Origin: a bacterium
Lineage (GTDB): Bacteria > SM23-31 > JAUVVT01
DNA: 64,000 bases
NCBI GenBank assembly: GCA_030616165.1
Contig: JAUWXV010000001.1
Location: forward strand, 23,024 to 87,023
Reading direction: 5' to 3'
Below are positions 52,904 to 61,369 of this stretch, in pieces (position 1 is the stretch's first letter; every line of letters begins with the position of its first letter). A program made the position numbers and the translations under genes. Below the pieces are notes generated by a model. It did no database searches and had not been told where the DNA came from. It worked only from the letters and a program-made list of their open reading frames with translations.

Positions 52904-54331
52904 ATGCATTTTTATTTTAAAGGAATTTGTGTTGAGTATATTTTTCTAATGGGATTCGCCTTTATTTTTTTCTTCGCTGGCTGTGAGCGCGGTGATGTGA
53001 GTGATACATCTCGGAGCATAGAGGGGAAACAAGCCCTGCACCGCTTCATGGTTATGGACCCGGGACATTTCCATGCAGCCCTGGTATTTAATCGTCCGGG
53101 TTATGAAGGGGTCTCGTCCGATGTAGGGATTTATGCTCCTATTGGTGATGATTTTGTTGACCACATGAGCAGGGTAGTTCCTTTCAATACTCGGAAGGAG
53201 AATCCTGCCTCCTGGAACTACCATATACGCCTTGGTCCTGACTATCAGGAACGCATGTTTGAGGAAAGATTCGGAGATGTGGTTGTTCTTTCTGGGCAAA
53301 ATCAACTGAAGATCGATAGAATTTTGGCTTGCGTGCGCGCAGGTTTCAACGTGTTTTCAGACAAGCCCCTGGTCATCGATCCTGAGAAATTTAATACTTT
53401 GGAGTCAGCATTAAGTGAAGCCGAGAAGGCTGGGCTTATAGTCTTGGATTTTATGACTGAGCGATACGAAATCACATCTATTTTACAAAGGTTGATTGTA
53501 GCCGAGGAGTCCATTTTCGGAAAGATAACCAGCGGGACACCTGAAGACCCTGCTGTTATTAAGGAAAGTGTACACCATTTTTACAAACTCGTTGCAGGTC
53601 GTCCCAATAAAAGGCCATGGTGGTATTTTGATACCTCTGTTCAAGGAGAGGGTCTTGTAGATGTTACCACTCATTTGGTAGACCTGGCTTTCTGGATACT
53701 ATATCCGGAGCGTCCTATCGACTACAAAAAGGATACGAAAGTGCTTTCCGCAAACCACTGGCCCACGCTCATTGATCCTCAACAGTTTGAAAAGGTAACC
53801 GGGTTTAGTGAATTCCCTCCGCAGTTCGAATTGAATAAACAGGGGAAATTTCCTTGTTACAGCAATGGAGAAATTGTCTTTCTTGTGGACGATGTCAATG
53901 TCAAGGTTAGTGTAGTGTGGAACTTCCAGGCACCAGAAGGTGGGGGAGACACTCACTACTCTATTATTAAAGGTACAAGGGCTAATGTTATTATACTTCA
54001 GGGAAAAGAACAGGGTTACAAGCCCGAACTTTATTTGGAACCCGCATCAGGTACTGACTTTCAGGCATTGGGAACAGCGCTTACTTCATTTATCAACAAT
54101 CTTGCCAGCGGTGAATATCCTGGACTTACAGTCTCAAAAGAAGGAAAATACTGGAAAATTGAAATTCCAGATCGATACCGTGTAGGACACGAGGCTCACT
54201 TCGGACAGGTGACCGATGCATTCCTGGAGTATCTCGGAGGCAAACCCTTACCTCGATGGGAACAACCTAACATGCTTGCCAAATACTATGTTACTACTCG
54301 TGCACTTGAGATATGTAAGCAGGGAAATTAA
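52904..54331 (+). CDS. Gfo/Idh/MocA-type lipoprotein
   Basis: 475 residues from the ATG at 52904, which has GGAGG 8 bases upstream; a TTG at 52871 is less likely. Lipobox FFFAGCERG (Cys about 26). The rest is a long Gfo/Idh/MocA protein: Rossmann region HRFMVMDPGHFHAALVF, FSDKPLVI in place of EKP, VDVTTHLVDLAFWILYPERP with the catalytic-type His, and a beta-sheet domain. Export as a lipoprotein is uncommon for a nicotinamide enzyme, although Tat-exported members with tightly bound cofactor are known. GC-richer than its surroundings except in the signal part. Terminator at 54380. Confidence 0.75.
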   Translation: MHFYFKGICVEYIFLMGFAFIFFFAGCERGDVSDTSRSIEGKQALHRFMVMDPGHFHAALVFNRPGYEGVSSDVGIYAPIGDDFVDHMSRVVPFNTRKENPASWNYHIRLGPDYQERMFEERFGDVVVLSGQNQLKIDRILACVRAGFNVFSDKPLVIDPEKFNTLESALSEAEKAGLIVLDFMTERYEITSILQRLIVAEESIFGKITSGTPEDPAVIKESVHHFYKLVAGRPNKRPWWYFDTSVQGEGLVDVTTHLVDLAFWILYPERPIDYKKDTKVLSANHWPTLIDPQQFEKVTGFSEFPPQFELNKQGKFPCYSNGEIVFLVDDVNVKVSVVWNFQAPEGGGDTHYSIIKGTRANVIILQGKEQGYKPELYLEPASGTDFQALGTALTSFINNLASGEYPGLTVSKEGKYWKIEIPDRYRVGHEAHFGQVTDAFLEYLGGKPLPRWEQPNMLAKYYVTTRALEICKQGN

Positions 54332-54379
54332 AATCAACATACTGTTCCTTATTAACTGTCAGGTTATTAAATATGATAA

Positions 54380-54413
54380 AAGCCCTTTATGACCAACTTG
54401 TCGTAAAGGGCTT
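54380..54413 (+). terminator. Terminator after the Gfo/Idh lipoprotein gene
   Basis: Stem AAGCCCTTTA (54380-54389) / TAAAGGGCTT (54404-54413), 49 bases after the stop; weak T-run. Confidence 0.65.
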
Positions 54414-54580
54414 ATTGCTTTCCGTTTCAATTTATAAAGTATTTCCCATATACTCCGAACAGTGCAATTTTTTAAAATTAATTTCTTTACACTATAATTG
54501 TATCTTTAAAGTGTGTTGATGACAACACCAGCTCAAAGGGCAAGCACACAACATACTTTTCTTGGTTAGTGCGAAAGTGA

Positions 54581-55522
54581 TTATTTTTCAGTTTTGGCTG
54601 ACCTTGGGAAAAAGACCCACACATTCGGATGCATGGTATAAAGCCTGTATTGTGTTCCGTCATGTACCAGGATACCGCTGGACTTATCACCTCCACTAAC
54701 AATAGGGTTTTTCGGATATTTTTTCCAGTGAATCAGGTCATTAGAAACTGCAACATTAGTAGTCCAGTCGCTCCATGGCTGGTTAGAACAAGCATGGTAA
54801 TTGCAGTAATACCTGCCTTTGTATTTTATAATCTGGTTCATCGCAACAGCTTCTTTGTCGTATTGTTCTGGTCCCCTAACAATTACGGGGTCGTTCTGAA
54901 CGTTGGTCCAGATTTTAAGGTCTGTAGAGGTAGCCAACCAGATGCCACGGTCACTGCGTTCGTAAAAAAGGAACCATTTTTCATCTTCAATCCAGATTGT
55001 AGGGGTGCCGTAAGGGCCCGGGCTTAGTGATTCGCCGTTTGTGTAGCGGATATCAAGACTTCCATGGTCTTTCCAATGGATTCGGTCTTTGGAGGTCATC
55101 ATATGGGCAATATCGTTTAGCCCTTCGGCAAACATGTAATAAGTATCGCCATGCTTGATAACGCACATATCCTCGACCCAGGATTCAGTAAATATGGGAT
55201 TGTCGGGATAGCGGGTCCAGTTGAAACCATCTTGTGATGTCCCGTATCCCAGATACAATGTCCTTGATAGTTTTCTGTTATAACCTGTATACCAAATATG
55301 ATATATGTCACCTTCCCGAAGAATGTATCCCCGCTCGCGGATGTTTCTATCCCATGTATCCGTACCAGTCCCTGCAAAGACCGGATTATTCTCATACGGA
55401 ACAAAGTCCACCATTTCGGGAGGAAATTCTTCTAAGATAGTTTTGTCCACTTCCCTGCCGGGTGCCTCTTTTTTACTGCATCCCACTGCTGTGGCTAATA
55501 ACGATATCATCAGAATATACAA
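54581..55522 (-). CDS. Five-bladed propeller glycosidase-like lipoprotein (GH43/GH32/GH117 type)
   Basis: 313 residues. Lipobox LATAVGCSKK near residue 15. The rest is a beta-propeller with repeated blades: YHIWYTGYN, YLGYGTSQDGFNWTRYPDNPIF, YYMFAEGLNDIAHMMTSKDRIHW, WFLFYERSDRGIWLATSTDLKIW, and YYCNYHACSNQPWS. D/E residues in DMCVIKHGD and FYERSD are candidate catalytic acids. The start is uncertain: TTG at 55522 gives this frame, while a well-placed GGGAG and ATG (55538) lead into the other frame, as if one base had been lost in the signal peptide. Substrate unknown. GC-richer than its surroundings. Confidence 0.7.
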   Translation of the reverse strand: MYILMISLLATAVGCSKKEAPGREVDKTILEEFPPEMVDFVPYENNPVFAGTGTDTWDRNIRERGYILREGDIYHIWYTGYNRKLSRTLYLGYGTSQDGFNWTRYPDNPIFTESWVEDMCVIKHGDTYYMFAEGLNDIAHMMTSKDRIHWKDHGSLDIRYTNGESLSPGPYGTPTIWIEDEKWFLFYERSDRGIWLATSTDLKIWTNVQNDPVIVRGPEQYDKEAVAMNQIIKYKGRYYCNYHACSNQPWSDWTTNVAVSNDLIHWKKYPKNPIVSGGDKSSGILVHDGTQYRLYTMHPNVWVFFPRSAKTEK

Positions 55523-55617
55523 TGCCTTTTACATTCATAATTCTCCCATATTTATTGTAGATAATTAAACTGTATTTTTCATATGGATATTTTAATGAAT
55601 TTTCATTTCAACCAAAT

Positions 55618-55643
55618 GTGGGGGCGAACCCGTGTGTTCGCCC
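55618..55643. repeat. GGGGGCGAACC hairpin repeat
   Basis: GGGCGAAC / GTTCGCCC around CCGTGT. With about 40 flanking bases it is a direct repeat of the copy at 55737. Confidence 0.75.
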
Positions 55644-55736
55644 TCTTTATTTTCTTCCTTGCCCTTCGGGTCTGCGTCCTTGCCATTTGAATCTGCGGTT
55701 TATTATAATTGTTTTAATTTTTTTCTTTAGCCAAAT

Positions 55737-55763
55737 GTAGGGGCGAACCCGTGTGTTCGCCCT
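55737..55763. repeat. GTAGGGGCGAACC hairpin repeat
   Basis: Same arms as the copy at 55618; both are preceded by CCAAATGT and followed by CTCTTT. Confidence 0.75.
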
Positions 55764-55792
55764 CTTTGTTTTCCAACAACTAACATCTGCAT

Positions 55793-56260
55793 TTAAGCCA
55801 ATATGTTCGGAGTGACCATCCAGCGGATTGACCAACTGCCCGATTTCTCCGTTCCGAGACAGACAATACTGCCCATCTGAAATTCAACCACCTCCTTATC
55901 TGCATCTTGACATAGCAGAAGTGCGGCCAATTTACTTAGGTGGGGGAGATGACCCACTAATATAATGTCTTCGGTTCGATTAGCCAGGCGTTCCGCCCAG
56001 ATAGATGGCTCGTCCAGAGGTTTTAGGCCTTCGGTTTCGCCGATTTCAATTGAAGAACTCAACTGCTCAGCCAGTACTTCGACTGTCTGTTTTGCCCTCG
56101 TCTTTCCACTATGAAAGATATCTTTCACACTGATATCGCCTTTTTGGGCAATAAAATCTGCCACTTTTTTAATATCTGACCATCCCTTTTCAGAGAGAGG
56201 CCTTTCCGGGTCTTCTTGTTCCGTTTTTGCCTGAGCATGCTGTACCAAATATACATTCAT
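55793..56260 (-). CDS. sixA: SixA-type phosphohistidine phosphatase (histidine phosphatase superfamily)
   Basis: 155 residues. MNVYLVQHAQAKTEQEDPERPLSEKGW is the SixA opening; the usual RHG triad reads QHA here, a variant that I have seen in SixA-like proteins of anaerobes. FHSGKTRAKQTVEVLAEQL and IILVGHLPHLSKLAALLL supply the later Arg and His of the active site. It would remove phosphate from phosphohistidine on signalling proteins. No partner histidine kinase is in the window. The Arg-to-Gln change in the first motif may lower activity. Confidence 0.82.
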   Translation of the reverse strand: MNVYLVQHAQAKTEQEDPERPLSEKGWSDIKKVADFIAQKGDISVKDIFHSGKTRAKQTVEVLAEQLSSSIEIGETEGLKPLDEPSIWAERLANRTEDIILVGHLPHLSKLAALLLCQDADKEVVEFQMGSIVCLGTEKSGSWSIRWMVTPNILA

Positions 56261-56403
56261 ATATAGTACCTCACTTAATATATTCCTTTAATGCAACCAG
56301 CCTGTCAATTTTCATATCCTCCACCTTATAAACCACAAACATCCCACCTTCACCAAGTGTAGGGTTTTGCCAATCATATAGATAAACCTGTTTTTAAATT
56401 ACC

Positions 56404-56426
56404 GTAGGGGCGAATGGCATTCGCCC
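56404..56426. repeat. GTAGGGGCGAATG hairpin repeat
   Basis: GGGCGAATG / CATTCGCCC with overlapping centre; a member of the GTAGGGGC family with a different inner arm. Confidence 0.7.
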
Positions 56427-56478
56427 TATTTATTATATTATTTTTTTTTGCCGACTTGTCCGCCGTCTTTTTGGAGGA

Positions 56479-56588
56479 TCATTTTTCCAACCCCGCTTTT
56501 TTCAGCAGCGCCTTAAACCTCGGTTCATCAGGAATACGCCAGCTATCAATTGGAAAGACTCTAAACCAAGGGATAAACCTTTTCCAAC
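56479..56588 (-). pseudogene. C-terminal remnant of a TPR-type protein
   Basis: Reading from 56586 the frame gives WKRFIPWFRVFPIDSWRIPD then EPRFKALLKKAGLEK and a stop (56481-56479). LPW..., followed by DPRFKALLKKMGL, is the usual C-terminal end of bacterial TPR proteins of the adenylate cyclase/CadC/protein-kinase type. Upstream the frame is cut by the hairpin at 56588-56620, and no further matching sequence is seen. It is a leftover of a gene lost by insertion or deletion. The 560-base gap 56261-56820 holds nothing else but hairpins and a small TCGTAAA tandem repeat near 56775. Confidence 0.55.
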
Positions 56589-56643
56589 TCTCGTTCCCAA
56601 ACTCTGTTTGGGAACGAGAGTGGCTGAGAAACTCCGTTTCTCA
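56588..56643. repeat. Two adjacent perfect hairpins
   Basis: First: CTCTCGTTCCCAAAC (56588-56602) / GTTTGGGAACGAGAG (56606-56620), 15-base arms with a three-base loop. Second: TGAGAAAC (56625-56632) / GTTTCTCA (56636-56643). Both have the centre AAACTC[T/C]GTTT, so they are related units. Confidence 0.75.
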
Positions 56644-56820
56644 AAAACTTCGATTAAACTAATATCTCATCTATTTTTATATAACTCTAAAATAAAGAAA
56701 GTATTTTAATCTTTACCCGCATTATTTTGGATTAGTCCTTAAATTATTAAATGAGCAATTAAAAAATTCATCATTCGTAAATCGTAAATCGTAAAGTTAA
56801 TATGGAACAATAATACTATT

Positions 56821-57093
56821 TTATTCTTTCCCCCAGAATTCATCGGCTTCTTTTTCCATCTTTTCAAGTCTGTCATAGTAATCTGGAAACTCATTTAAAT
56901 GTGCCAGGGCAATTTTACCAGTCATTATTGAATCATCATTTGTAACGTTAGTAACTTCATCATGTGTGCCATGTTCTAACTCCACATTTATACCTATCAT
57001 AAACTGATTCACATCAAATTTATCCCATTTAATCCCCAATTTTTCGCCGATTTCTTTTGCTTCTTCTTCAGTAATATTTTTTTTAATTTCCAT
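56821..57093 (-). CDS. DUF5661 family protein
   Basis: 90 residues, soluble. FDVNQFMIGINVELEHGTHD and TNDDSIMTGKIALAHLNEFPDYYDRLEKME are the whole DUF5661 pattern. The function is unknown; such proteins are often found in phage or mobile contexts, but nothing else here supports that. RBS CAGGAG before the ATG. Own promoter with a palindrome in the spacer at 57157-57170. Confidence 0.8.
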   Translation of the reverse strand: MEIKKNITEEEAKEIGEKLGIKWDKFDVNQFMIGINVELEHGTHDEVTNVTNDDSIMTGKIALAHLNEFPDYYDRLEKMEKEADEFWGKE

Positions 57094-57151
57094 TTTTATA
57101 ACTCCTGAATCTAATAATTAAATAAGTCTTAATTATGGTTGAAACTCCTTT

Positions 57152-57180
57152 TTATTATGACCTTGGTCATCTCATGTCAA
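57152..57180 (-). promoter_or_regulatory. Promoter of the DUF5661 gene with a palindromic operator in the spacer
   Basis: Minus strand: TTGACA (57180-57175), 17 bases, TAATAA (57157-57152). The spacer holds ATGACC-AA-GGTCAT (57170-57157), an inverted repeat placed where a repressor or MerR-type activator would act. Confidence 0.5.
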
Positions 57181-57757
57181 AATATATTATTTCATAAAGT
57201 TCCTATCAATAAATCAATTTTTATTTAAAGGTATAAATAAATACTCCGATAATCAACTAAAAAATAAAATTAATTATAAATCATATCTCTCATATTAACA
57301 ATAAAAAAGCCCTGGGGAATTCCCTTCTGGTCTTTATGTACATTAGATTGGATTCGAAATATAAACTTGTGTTTAACAATCTATAAATTTGTTAAAAAAA
57401 TACAGACAGGGGGTCATTTAATTTTCTCTTTGATTAAATTTTACTTGCTTTTATATAGATTATTTATTACCTATTTTATATATAAACTTCTTTACTTACA
57501 ATAGTATCCGTTTTATATCCCCAGAAGATACTGTTTGCTTTTTTGCAATTGACCAGTGCCATGTTAAATAACATATATTCTTTTTTGTAATTTTTATAAA
57601 AAAAGTTGACCGGAGTTAAGCACTTTTTTAATGAGAAAATAAAAAAGTTACTTAATTTTTATATTTGTATAATTTTCAAAAATATGTTAACGGACAGAAC
57701 ATTGCCTGCACACTGTGTTCTATCCCCACATAATAATCATTTGTGATTAAATATATT

Positions 57758-57784
57758 GTAGGGACAGGACATTGTCCTGTCCTT
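57758..57784. repeat. GTAGGGACAGGACA hairpin repeat
   Basis: AGGACAGGAC-type arms: GGGACAGGACA / TGTCCTGTCC with a two-base centre; GTAGGG family member. Confidence 0.7.
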
Positions 57785-57945
57785 CTGTTCTTATTATTTC
57801 TCTATTTCAAGAAATGTCAGGAAAATATATATCGTTTATTATTTAACAAGGCACAGGTTAGGACCGAAAAAAGAAACTCAAGAACAAATGTAAGCAAAAG
57901 GGTGGGAAAGCCCGAATAGGATTGAATGAACGAAAGGAGTAATTT

Positions 57946-59358
57946 ATGAATCGACGCAATTTTATAAAAACCGTTGGCTTGGGTACAGCATCGCTGGCAA
58001 TACCCGGATACATGAGCGTCCCTCAACTGTTTGCAGGGGAAACACTCGAGAATAACCCCAACATCGTCTTTATCCTCGCGGACGACCTTGGCTGGAAGGA
58101 CGTGGGTTATCATGGCAGTGATATCAAGACGCCCAACATCGATAGGCTCGCATCTGAGGGAACGAGGCTTGAACAGTTCTATGTTCAACCAGTCTGCTCG
58201 CCGACTCGTTCGAGCCTGATGACAGGAAGATATCCAATACGTTACGGATTGCAAGTAGGCGTAGTCCGACCATGGGCAAAACATGGGCTGCCTTTAGAAG
58301 AACGAACACTGGCGCAGGCACTCAGGGAAGTGGGCTACGTCACGGCTGTCCACGGCAAATGGCACCTCGGTCACCTGAGCTCTGAATACCTGCCTACTTC
58401 CAGGGGTTTTGTTCATCAGTATGGTCACTACAACGGTGCGCTCGATTACTTTACCCATATTCGCGATGGTGGGTTGGACTGGAACCGGGATGATAAACCG
58501 CTGCGTGAAGATGGCTACACGACCAACCTGATTGGCAGCGAGTCCGTGCGCCTCATCGAACAGCACGACGTCTCCAGACCACTGTTCCTGTACGTATCTT
58601 TCAACGCTCCGCACTCACCGTTTCAGGCACCGCAGCCGTACCTGGACATGTACGCACACATCAAAGTCAAAAATCGGCGCGCATATGCCGCTATGGTTAC
58701 GTGCATGGACGATGCAATCGGGCGGATCATCGCGGCACTGGACAAACGCAGCATGAGGCGCAGCACCCTTATCATTTTCTGCTCAGACAACGGCGGTGCG
58801 GAAAGGGTAGCAAACAACAGCCCACTTCGGGGCAGTAAGGGCACACTCTACGAGGGTGGAGTGAGAGTTCCGGCAGTAGCCGTGTGGCATGGCGTTCTCA
58901 AGGCAGGCGCGGTAGTCAACGAGCCGCTCCACGTGGTGGACATGTACCCGACCCTGCTTAAACTTGCCGGCGCGCAACTCGAGCAGGTTCTGCCCATCGA
59001 TGGTAAGGATGCCTGGTCCACTATAGCAAAGGGCGATTCATCGCCACATGATGAAATCCTCCTTAACTGCACGCCCTTCTCTGGGGCAATTCGTCGCGGC
59101 AGCTGGAAGTTAACCTGCAACGCCCATCTCAACGCCAACTACATCGGACCCAAACTCAGCGATAACAAATTTGAACTTTTCAACCTAACTGACGACCCTT
59201 ACGAGAAAAACAACCTGGTCGAAAAACATCTACAAAAGTTTCAAGAACTCAAACAGCGGTTGGAAGTATACGCCAGGCAGGCTGTCAAACCAAATATGCC
59301 GCCGAACAAAATGCCGGAAGACTTCAAGGTGCCTGAAGTTTGGGGTCACCCGGATTGA
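57946..59358 (+). CDS. Tat-exported Cys-type sulfatase
   Basis: 470 residues. Twin-arginine signal (NRRNFIKTVGLGTASLAIPG). Metal Asp pair D46-D47 in FILADDLGW; the formylglycine site is C84-S-P-T-R88 in VCSPTRSSLMTGR; HGKWHLGH and FCSDNGGAERVAN are further active-site motifs. Cys in place of Ser means maturation by FGE or anSME; neither is in the window. Likely removes sulfate from sulfated glycans in the periplasm. GC-rich with codon use unlike the cytochrome genes. RBS AAAGGAG. The next gene is an exported amidohydrolase, 87 bases on, after a hairpin repeat. Confidence 0.9.
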   Translation: MNRRNFIKTVGLGTASLAIPGYMSVPQLFAGETLENNPNIVFILADDLGWKDVGYHGSDIKTPNIDRLASEGTRLEQFYVQPVCSPTRSSLMTGRYPIRYGLQVGVVRPWAKHGLPLEERTLAQALREVGYVTAVHGKWHLGHLSSEYLPTSRGFVHQYGHYNGALDYFTHIRDGGLDWNRDDKPLREDGYTTNLIGSESVRLIEQHDVSRPLFLYVSFNAPHSPFQAPQPYLDMYAHIKVKNRRAYAAMVTCMDDAIGRIIAALDKRSMRRSTLIIFCSDNGGAERVANNSPLRGSKGTLYEGGVRVPAVAVWHGVLKAGAVVNEPLHVVDMYPTLLKLAGAQLEQVLPIDGKDAWSTIAKGDSSPHDEILLNCTPFSGAIRRGSWKLTCNAHLNANYIGPKLSDNKFELFNLTDDPYEKNNLVEKHLQKFQELKQRLEVYARQAVKPNMPPNKMPEDFKVPEVWGHPD

Positions 59359-59379
59359 CGTCGCTGTTAAACTAAAAAA

Positions 59380-59403
59380 GGAGCGAACCCACTGGTTCGC
59401 CCC
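59380..59403. repeat. GGAGCGAACC hairpin repeat
   Basis: GCGAACC / GGTTCGC around CACT, between the sulfatase and amidohydrolase genes. It may double as a terminator. Confidence 0.7.
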
Positions 59404-59445
59404 ATGTTTTGACATTGTGGGATTTTATAGTGAGGTAAAAGTAAT

Positions 59446-60897
59446 ATGAAGAATAAAAAATTAATTTCAAGGAGGTCTACTCTAAAAGGAATTGGAGCAA
59501 TTGGCGCTCTTACATTTCTGAATTCAAAAACAGTTCTTGGTAAAGATGAAACACGTACAAATTCTGACTTAATTTCTCATTCGAGTGATATTCGAAAAAA
59601 AATATTTCAAAAGGTTTTCCAGACACCGTTCATTGATACCCATGAACACTTGATTGAAGAAAAAGAACGGTTTATTGGTGCCTCTCACCCAAGAGTAAAA
59701 AGCGATGATTGGACTATACTTTTTAGTCATTACCTCAACTCCGATATGCTCACAGCAGGCATGCCAAAAGAGGATTATGACGAGTTCTTCTCGCCTGAAG
59801 TTGATCCCTTAGACAAGTGGGCTTTACTTGAACCTTATTGGCAGGCTGTCAAGAACACAGGATATGGACAAGCAGTCTGTATTACCTTGAGGGAACTTTA
59901 TGGTGTTGAGGAACTTTCGGCAAAAACAATAAAAAAGGTACAATTGGGCTATGAAAGTGTTCGACGCCCTGACTTTTACAAACACATTTTACGCGACCTA
60001 ACAAACATCGAATCATGTCAGGTGAATAGCTTGGAAGGGGCACCTTTTATGGAAACCGAGATGCCTGCACTCCTTATGCAGGATATAAGTATTGTTGGAA
60101 TGTTTGCCGGTCCGGATTTCGAGCAATTCGGCGAACCCACAGGCATTAAAATTACTTCATTGTCTGACTGGCATAAGGTGATAGATTGGTGGTTCAATAA
60201 ATACGGCAGATATGCTGTTGCAGTCAAATCACAGAATGCTTATAGTCGCGACATTAACTATGAGAAAGTACCAGGAGAAAAGGTAGAGGCAATATTCAAA
60301 AAAAGACTTGACAAGCAATCCCTCACCGCCGGGGAGAAAAAGTTGCTTGAAGACCACCTGTTTTGGTATGCGGTTGATATGGCAGCCGAATTCAACCTGC
60401 CTGTTAAATTACACACAGGATATTATGCTGGAGAGAATCGTATGCCACTATCGCGGCTTATCAATAATCCCGCCTCTGCAGCAGATTTATGTAATATCGC
60501 TCCAGAAACAAATTTTGTTTTTATGCACATCTGTTATCCATACTATGAAGAATTAATTTCAATCGCCAAACAATATACCAACGCTCATATCGACATGTGC
60601 TGGGCATGGATAATCAATCCCGTTGCTTCTAAAGACTTTTTGAAAAAATATCTTGTCACGGCACCGGCGAATAAAGTTTTAACATTTGGCGGTGATTATA
60701 TTCCTGTAGAACCGGTTTTAGGGCATGCTGTTATAGCAAGACGAGGTATAGCTCTGACTTTATCGGAATTAGTGGAGGAAGGGTGGTTCAGTTTAGAGAA
60801 TGCACTAAAAGTAATTGACCCCATAATGCATGGAAACGCTCGACGTATTTTTAATCTTCACGCAAAAGAGAAAGTATTAAAAAGGGTAAAATGGTAA
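59446..60897 (+). CDS. Tat-exported amidohydrolase-superfamily enzyme
   Basis: 483 residues. Twin-arginine signal SRRSTLKGIGAIGALTFL. The metal motif is DTHEHL (H66, H68), followed by a TIM-barrel: VKLHTGYYAGEN with a metal His, FVFMHICYPYYEEL with another, and TFGGDYIPVEP with the final Asp. This is the amidohydrolase 2 group, which includes decarboxylases, lactonases and uronate-isomerase-like enzymes. Export and the neighbouring sulfatases suggest action on a released carbohydrate or aromatic acid; the reaction is not determined. Codons are AT-rich like the host, unlike the sulfatases on both sides. Confidence 0.8.
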   Translation: MKNKKLISRRSTLKGIGAIGALTFLNSKTVLGKDETRTNSDLISHSSDIRKKIFQKVFQTPFIDTHEHLIEEKERFIGASHPRVKSDDWTILFSHYLNSDMLTAGMPKEDYDEFFSPEVDPLDKWALLEPYWQAVKNTGYGQAVCITLRELYGVEELSAKTIKKVQLGYESVRRPDFYKHILRDLTNIESCQVNSLEGAPFMETEMPALLMQDISIVGMFAGPDFEQFGEPTGIKITSLSDWHKVIDWWFNKYGRYAVAVKSQNAYSRDINYEKVPGEKVEAIFKKRLDKQSLTAGEKKLLEDHLFWYAVDMAAEFNLPVKLHTGYYAGENRMPLSRLINNPASAADLCNIAPETNFVFMHICYPYYEELISIAKQYTNAHIDMCWAWIINPVASKDFLKKYLVTAPANKVLTFGGDYIPVEPVLGHAVIARRGIALTLSELVEEGWFSLENALKVIDPIMHGNARRIFNLHAKEKVLKRVKW

Positions 60898-61109
60898 TAA
60901 AAGATAGGAATATATACACTCTATATAACCAAAATAAATGAGAACGAAATAAAATAATTATTCTTTATGTAATTTTGTGATAAAGTAATTTTTTAATAAT
61001 AAAAGACATCCGTTGCTATTATTTATTAAATGACACGGCAAAAACTCTAAAATTTTTATTTTTAAGTCTTTATTCTGAAAAAAAATTCAATTGTAAAATA
61101 TACATTTAG

Positions 61110-61137
61110 GTAGAGACATGCCATGGCATGTCTCTAC
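61110..61137. repeat. GTAGAGACATGCC hairpin repeat
   Basis: A perfect 28-base palindrome from GTAGAGACATGCCA to TGGCATGTCTCTAC, no loop. Confidence 0.75.
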
Positions 61138-61173
61138 TTTAATATATTGATTTACCTTAATTTCCAAACCCAT

Positions 61174-61201
61174 GTAAGGACAACCCTCGGGTTGTCCTTG
61201 C
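61174..61201. repeat. GTAAGGACAACCC hairpin repeat
   Basis: AAGGACAACCC / GGGTTGTCCTT around TC. Confidence 0.75.
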
Positions 61202-61297
61202 TAAATTTTCATTTTTTACCCTGTAATCTTATAATAGAAAAAAAATAAGATTAACAGTTATGAATTAAATTACCTACATAAATAAATGTATTTAATA

Positions 61298-61325
61298 TAG
61301 GGACAGAACACTGCTCTGTCCTTAC
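61298..61325. repeat. TAGGGACAGAACA hairpin repeat
   Basis: AGGGACAGA / TCTGTCCTT with a short centre; it lies 45 bases before the second sulfatase gene. Confidence 0.65.
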
Positions 61326-61369
61326 AATGTAAAAAGCTTGAAATCAAATAAAAGAAAAGGAGAAGTAAT

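Larger units (their letters stand above)
57094..57945. other. Long gene-free stretch
   Basis: 852 bases with the DUF5661 promoter (57152-57180), a GTAGGGAC hairpin (57758-57784) with a decayed neighbour at about 57690-57728, and the sulfatase RBS (AAAGGAG) at the end. I see no coding frame. About 57850-57930 is richer in G and A than the rest and may be a structured leader, but I recognise no RNA family. Confidence 0.5.
61069..61235. repeat. Left direct repeat flanking the second sulfatase gene
   Basis: About 165 bases, nearly identical to 63601-63770. It contains two hairpins (61110-61137 and 61174-61201). It lies in the 472-base gap 60898-61369, which also has a hairpin at 61298 and no gene. 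Confidence 0.8.

Noticed and set aside
56414-56662. 82-codon open frame on the plus strand
   Set aside because: It covers a GTAGGGG hairpin, the minus-strand TPR remnant and two other hairpins.
57817-58284. 155-codon minus-strand frame overlapping the sulfatase start
   Set aside because: Antisense shadow with no motif; the sulfatase has a strong RBS and Tat signal on the plus strand.
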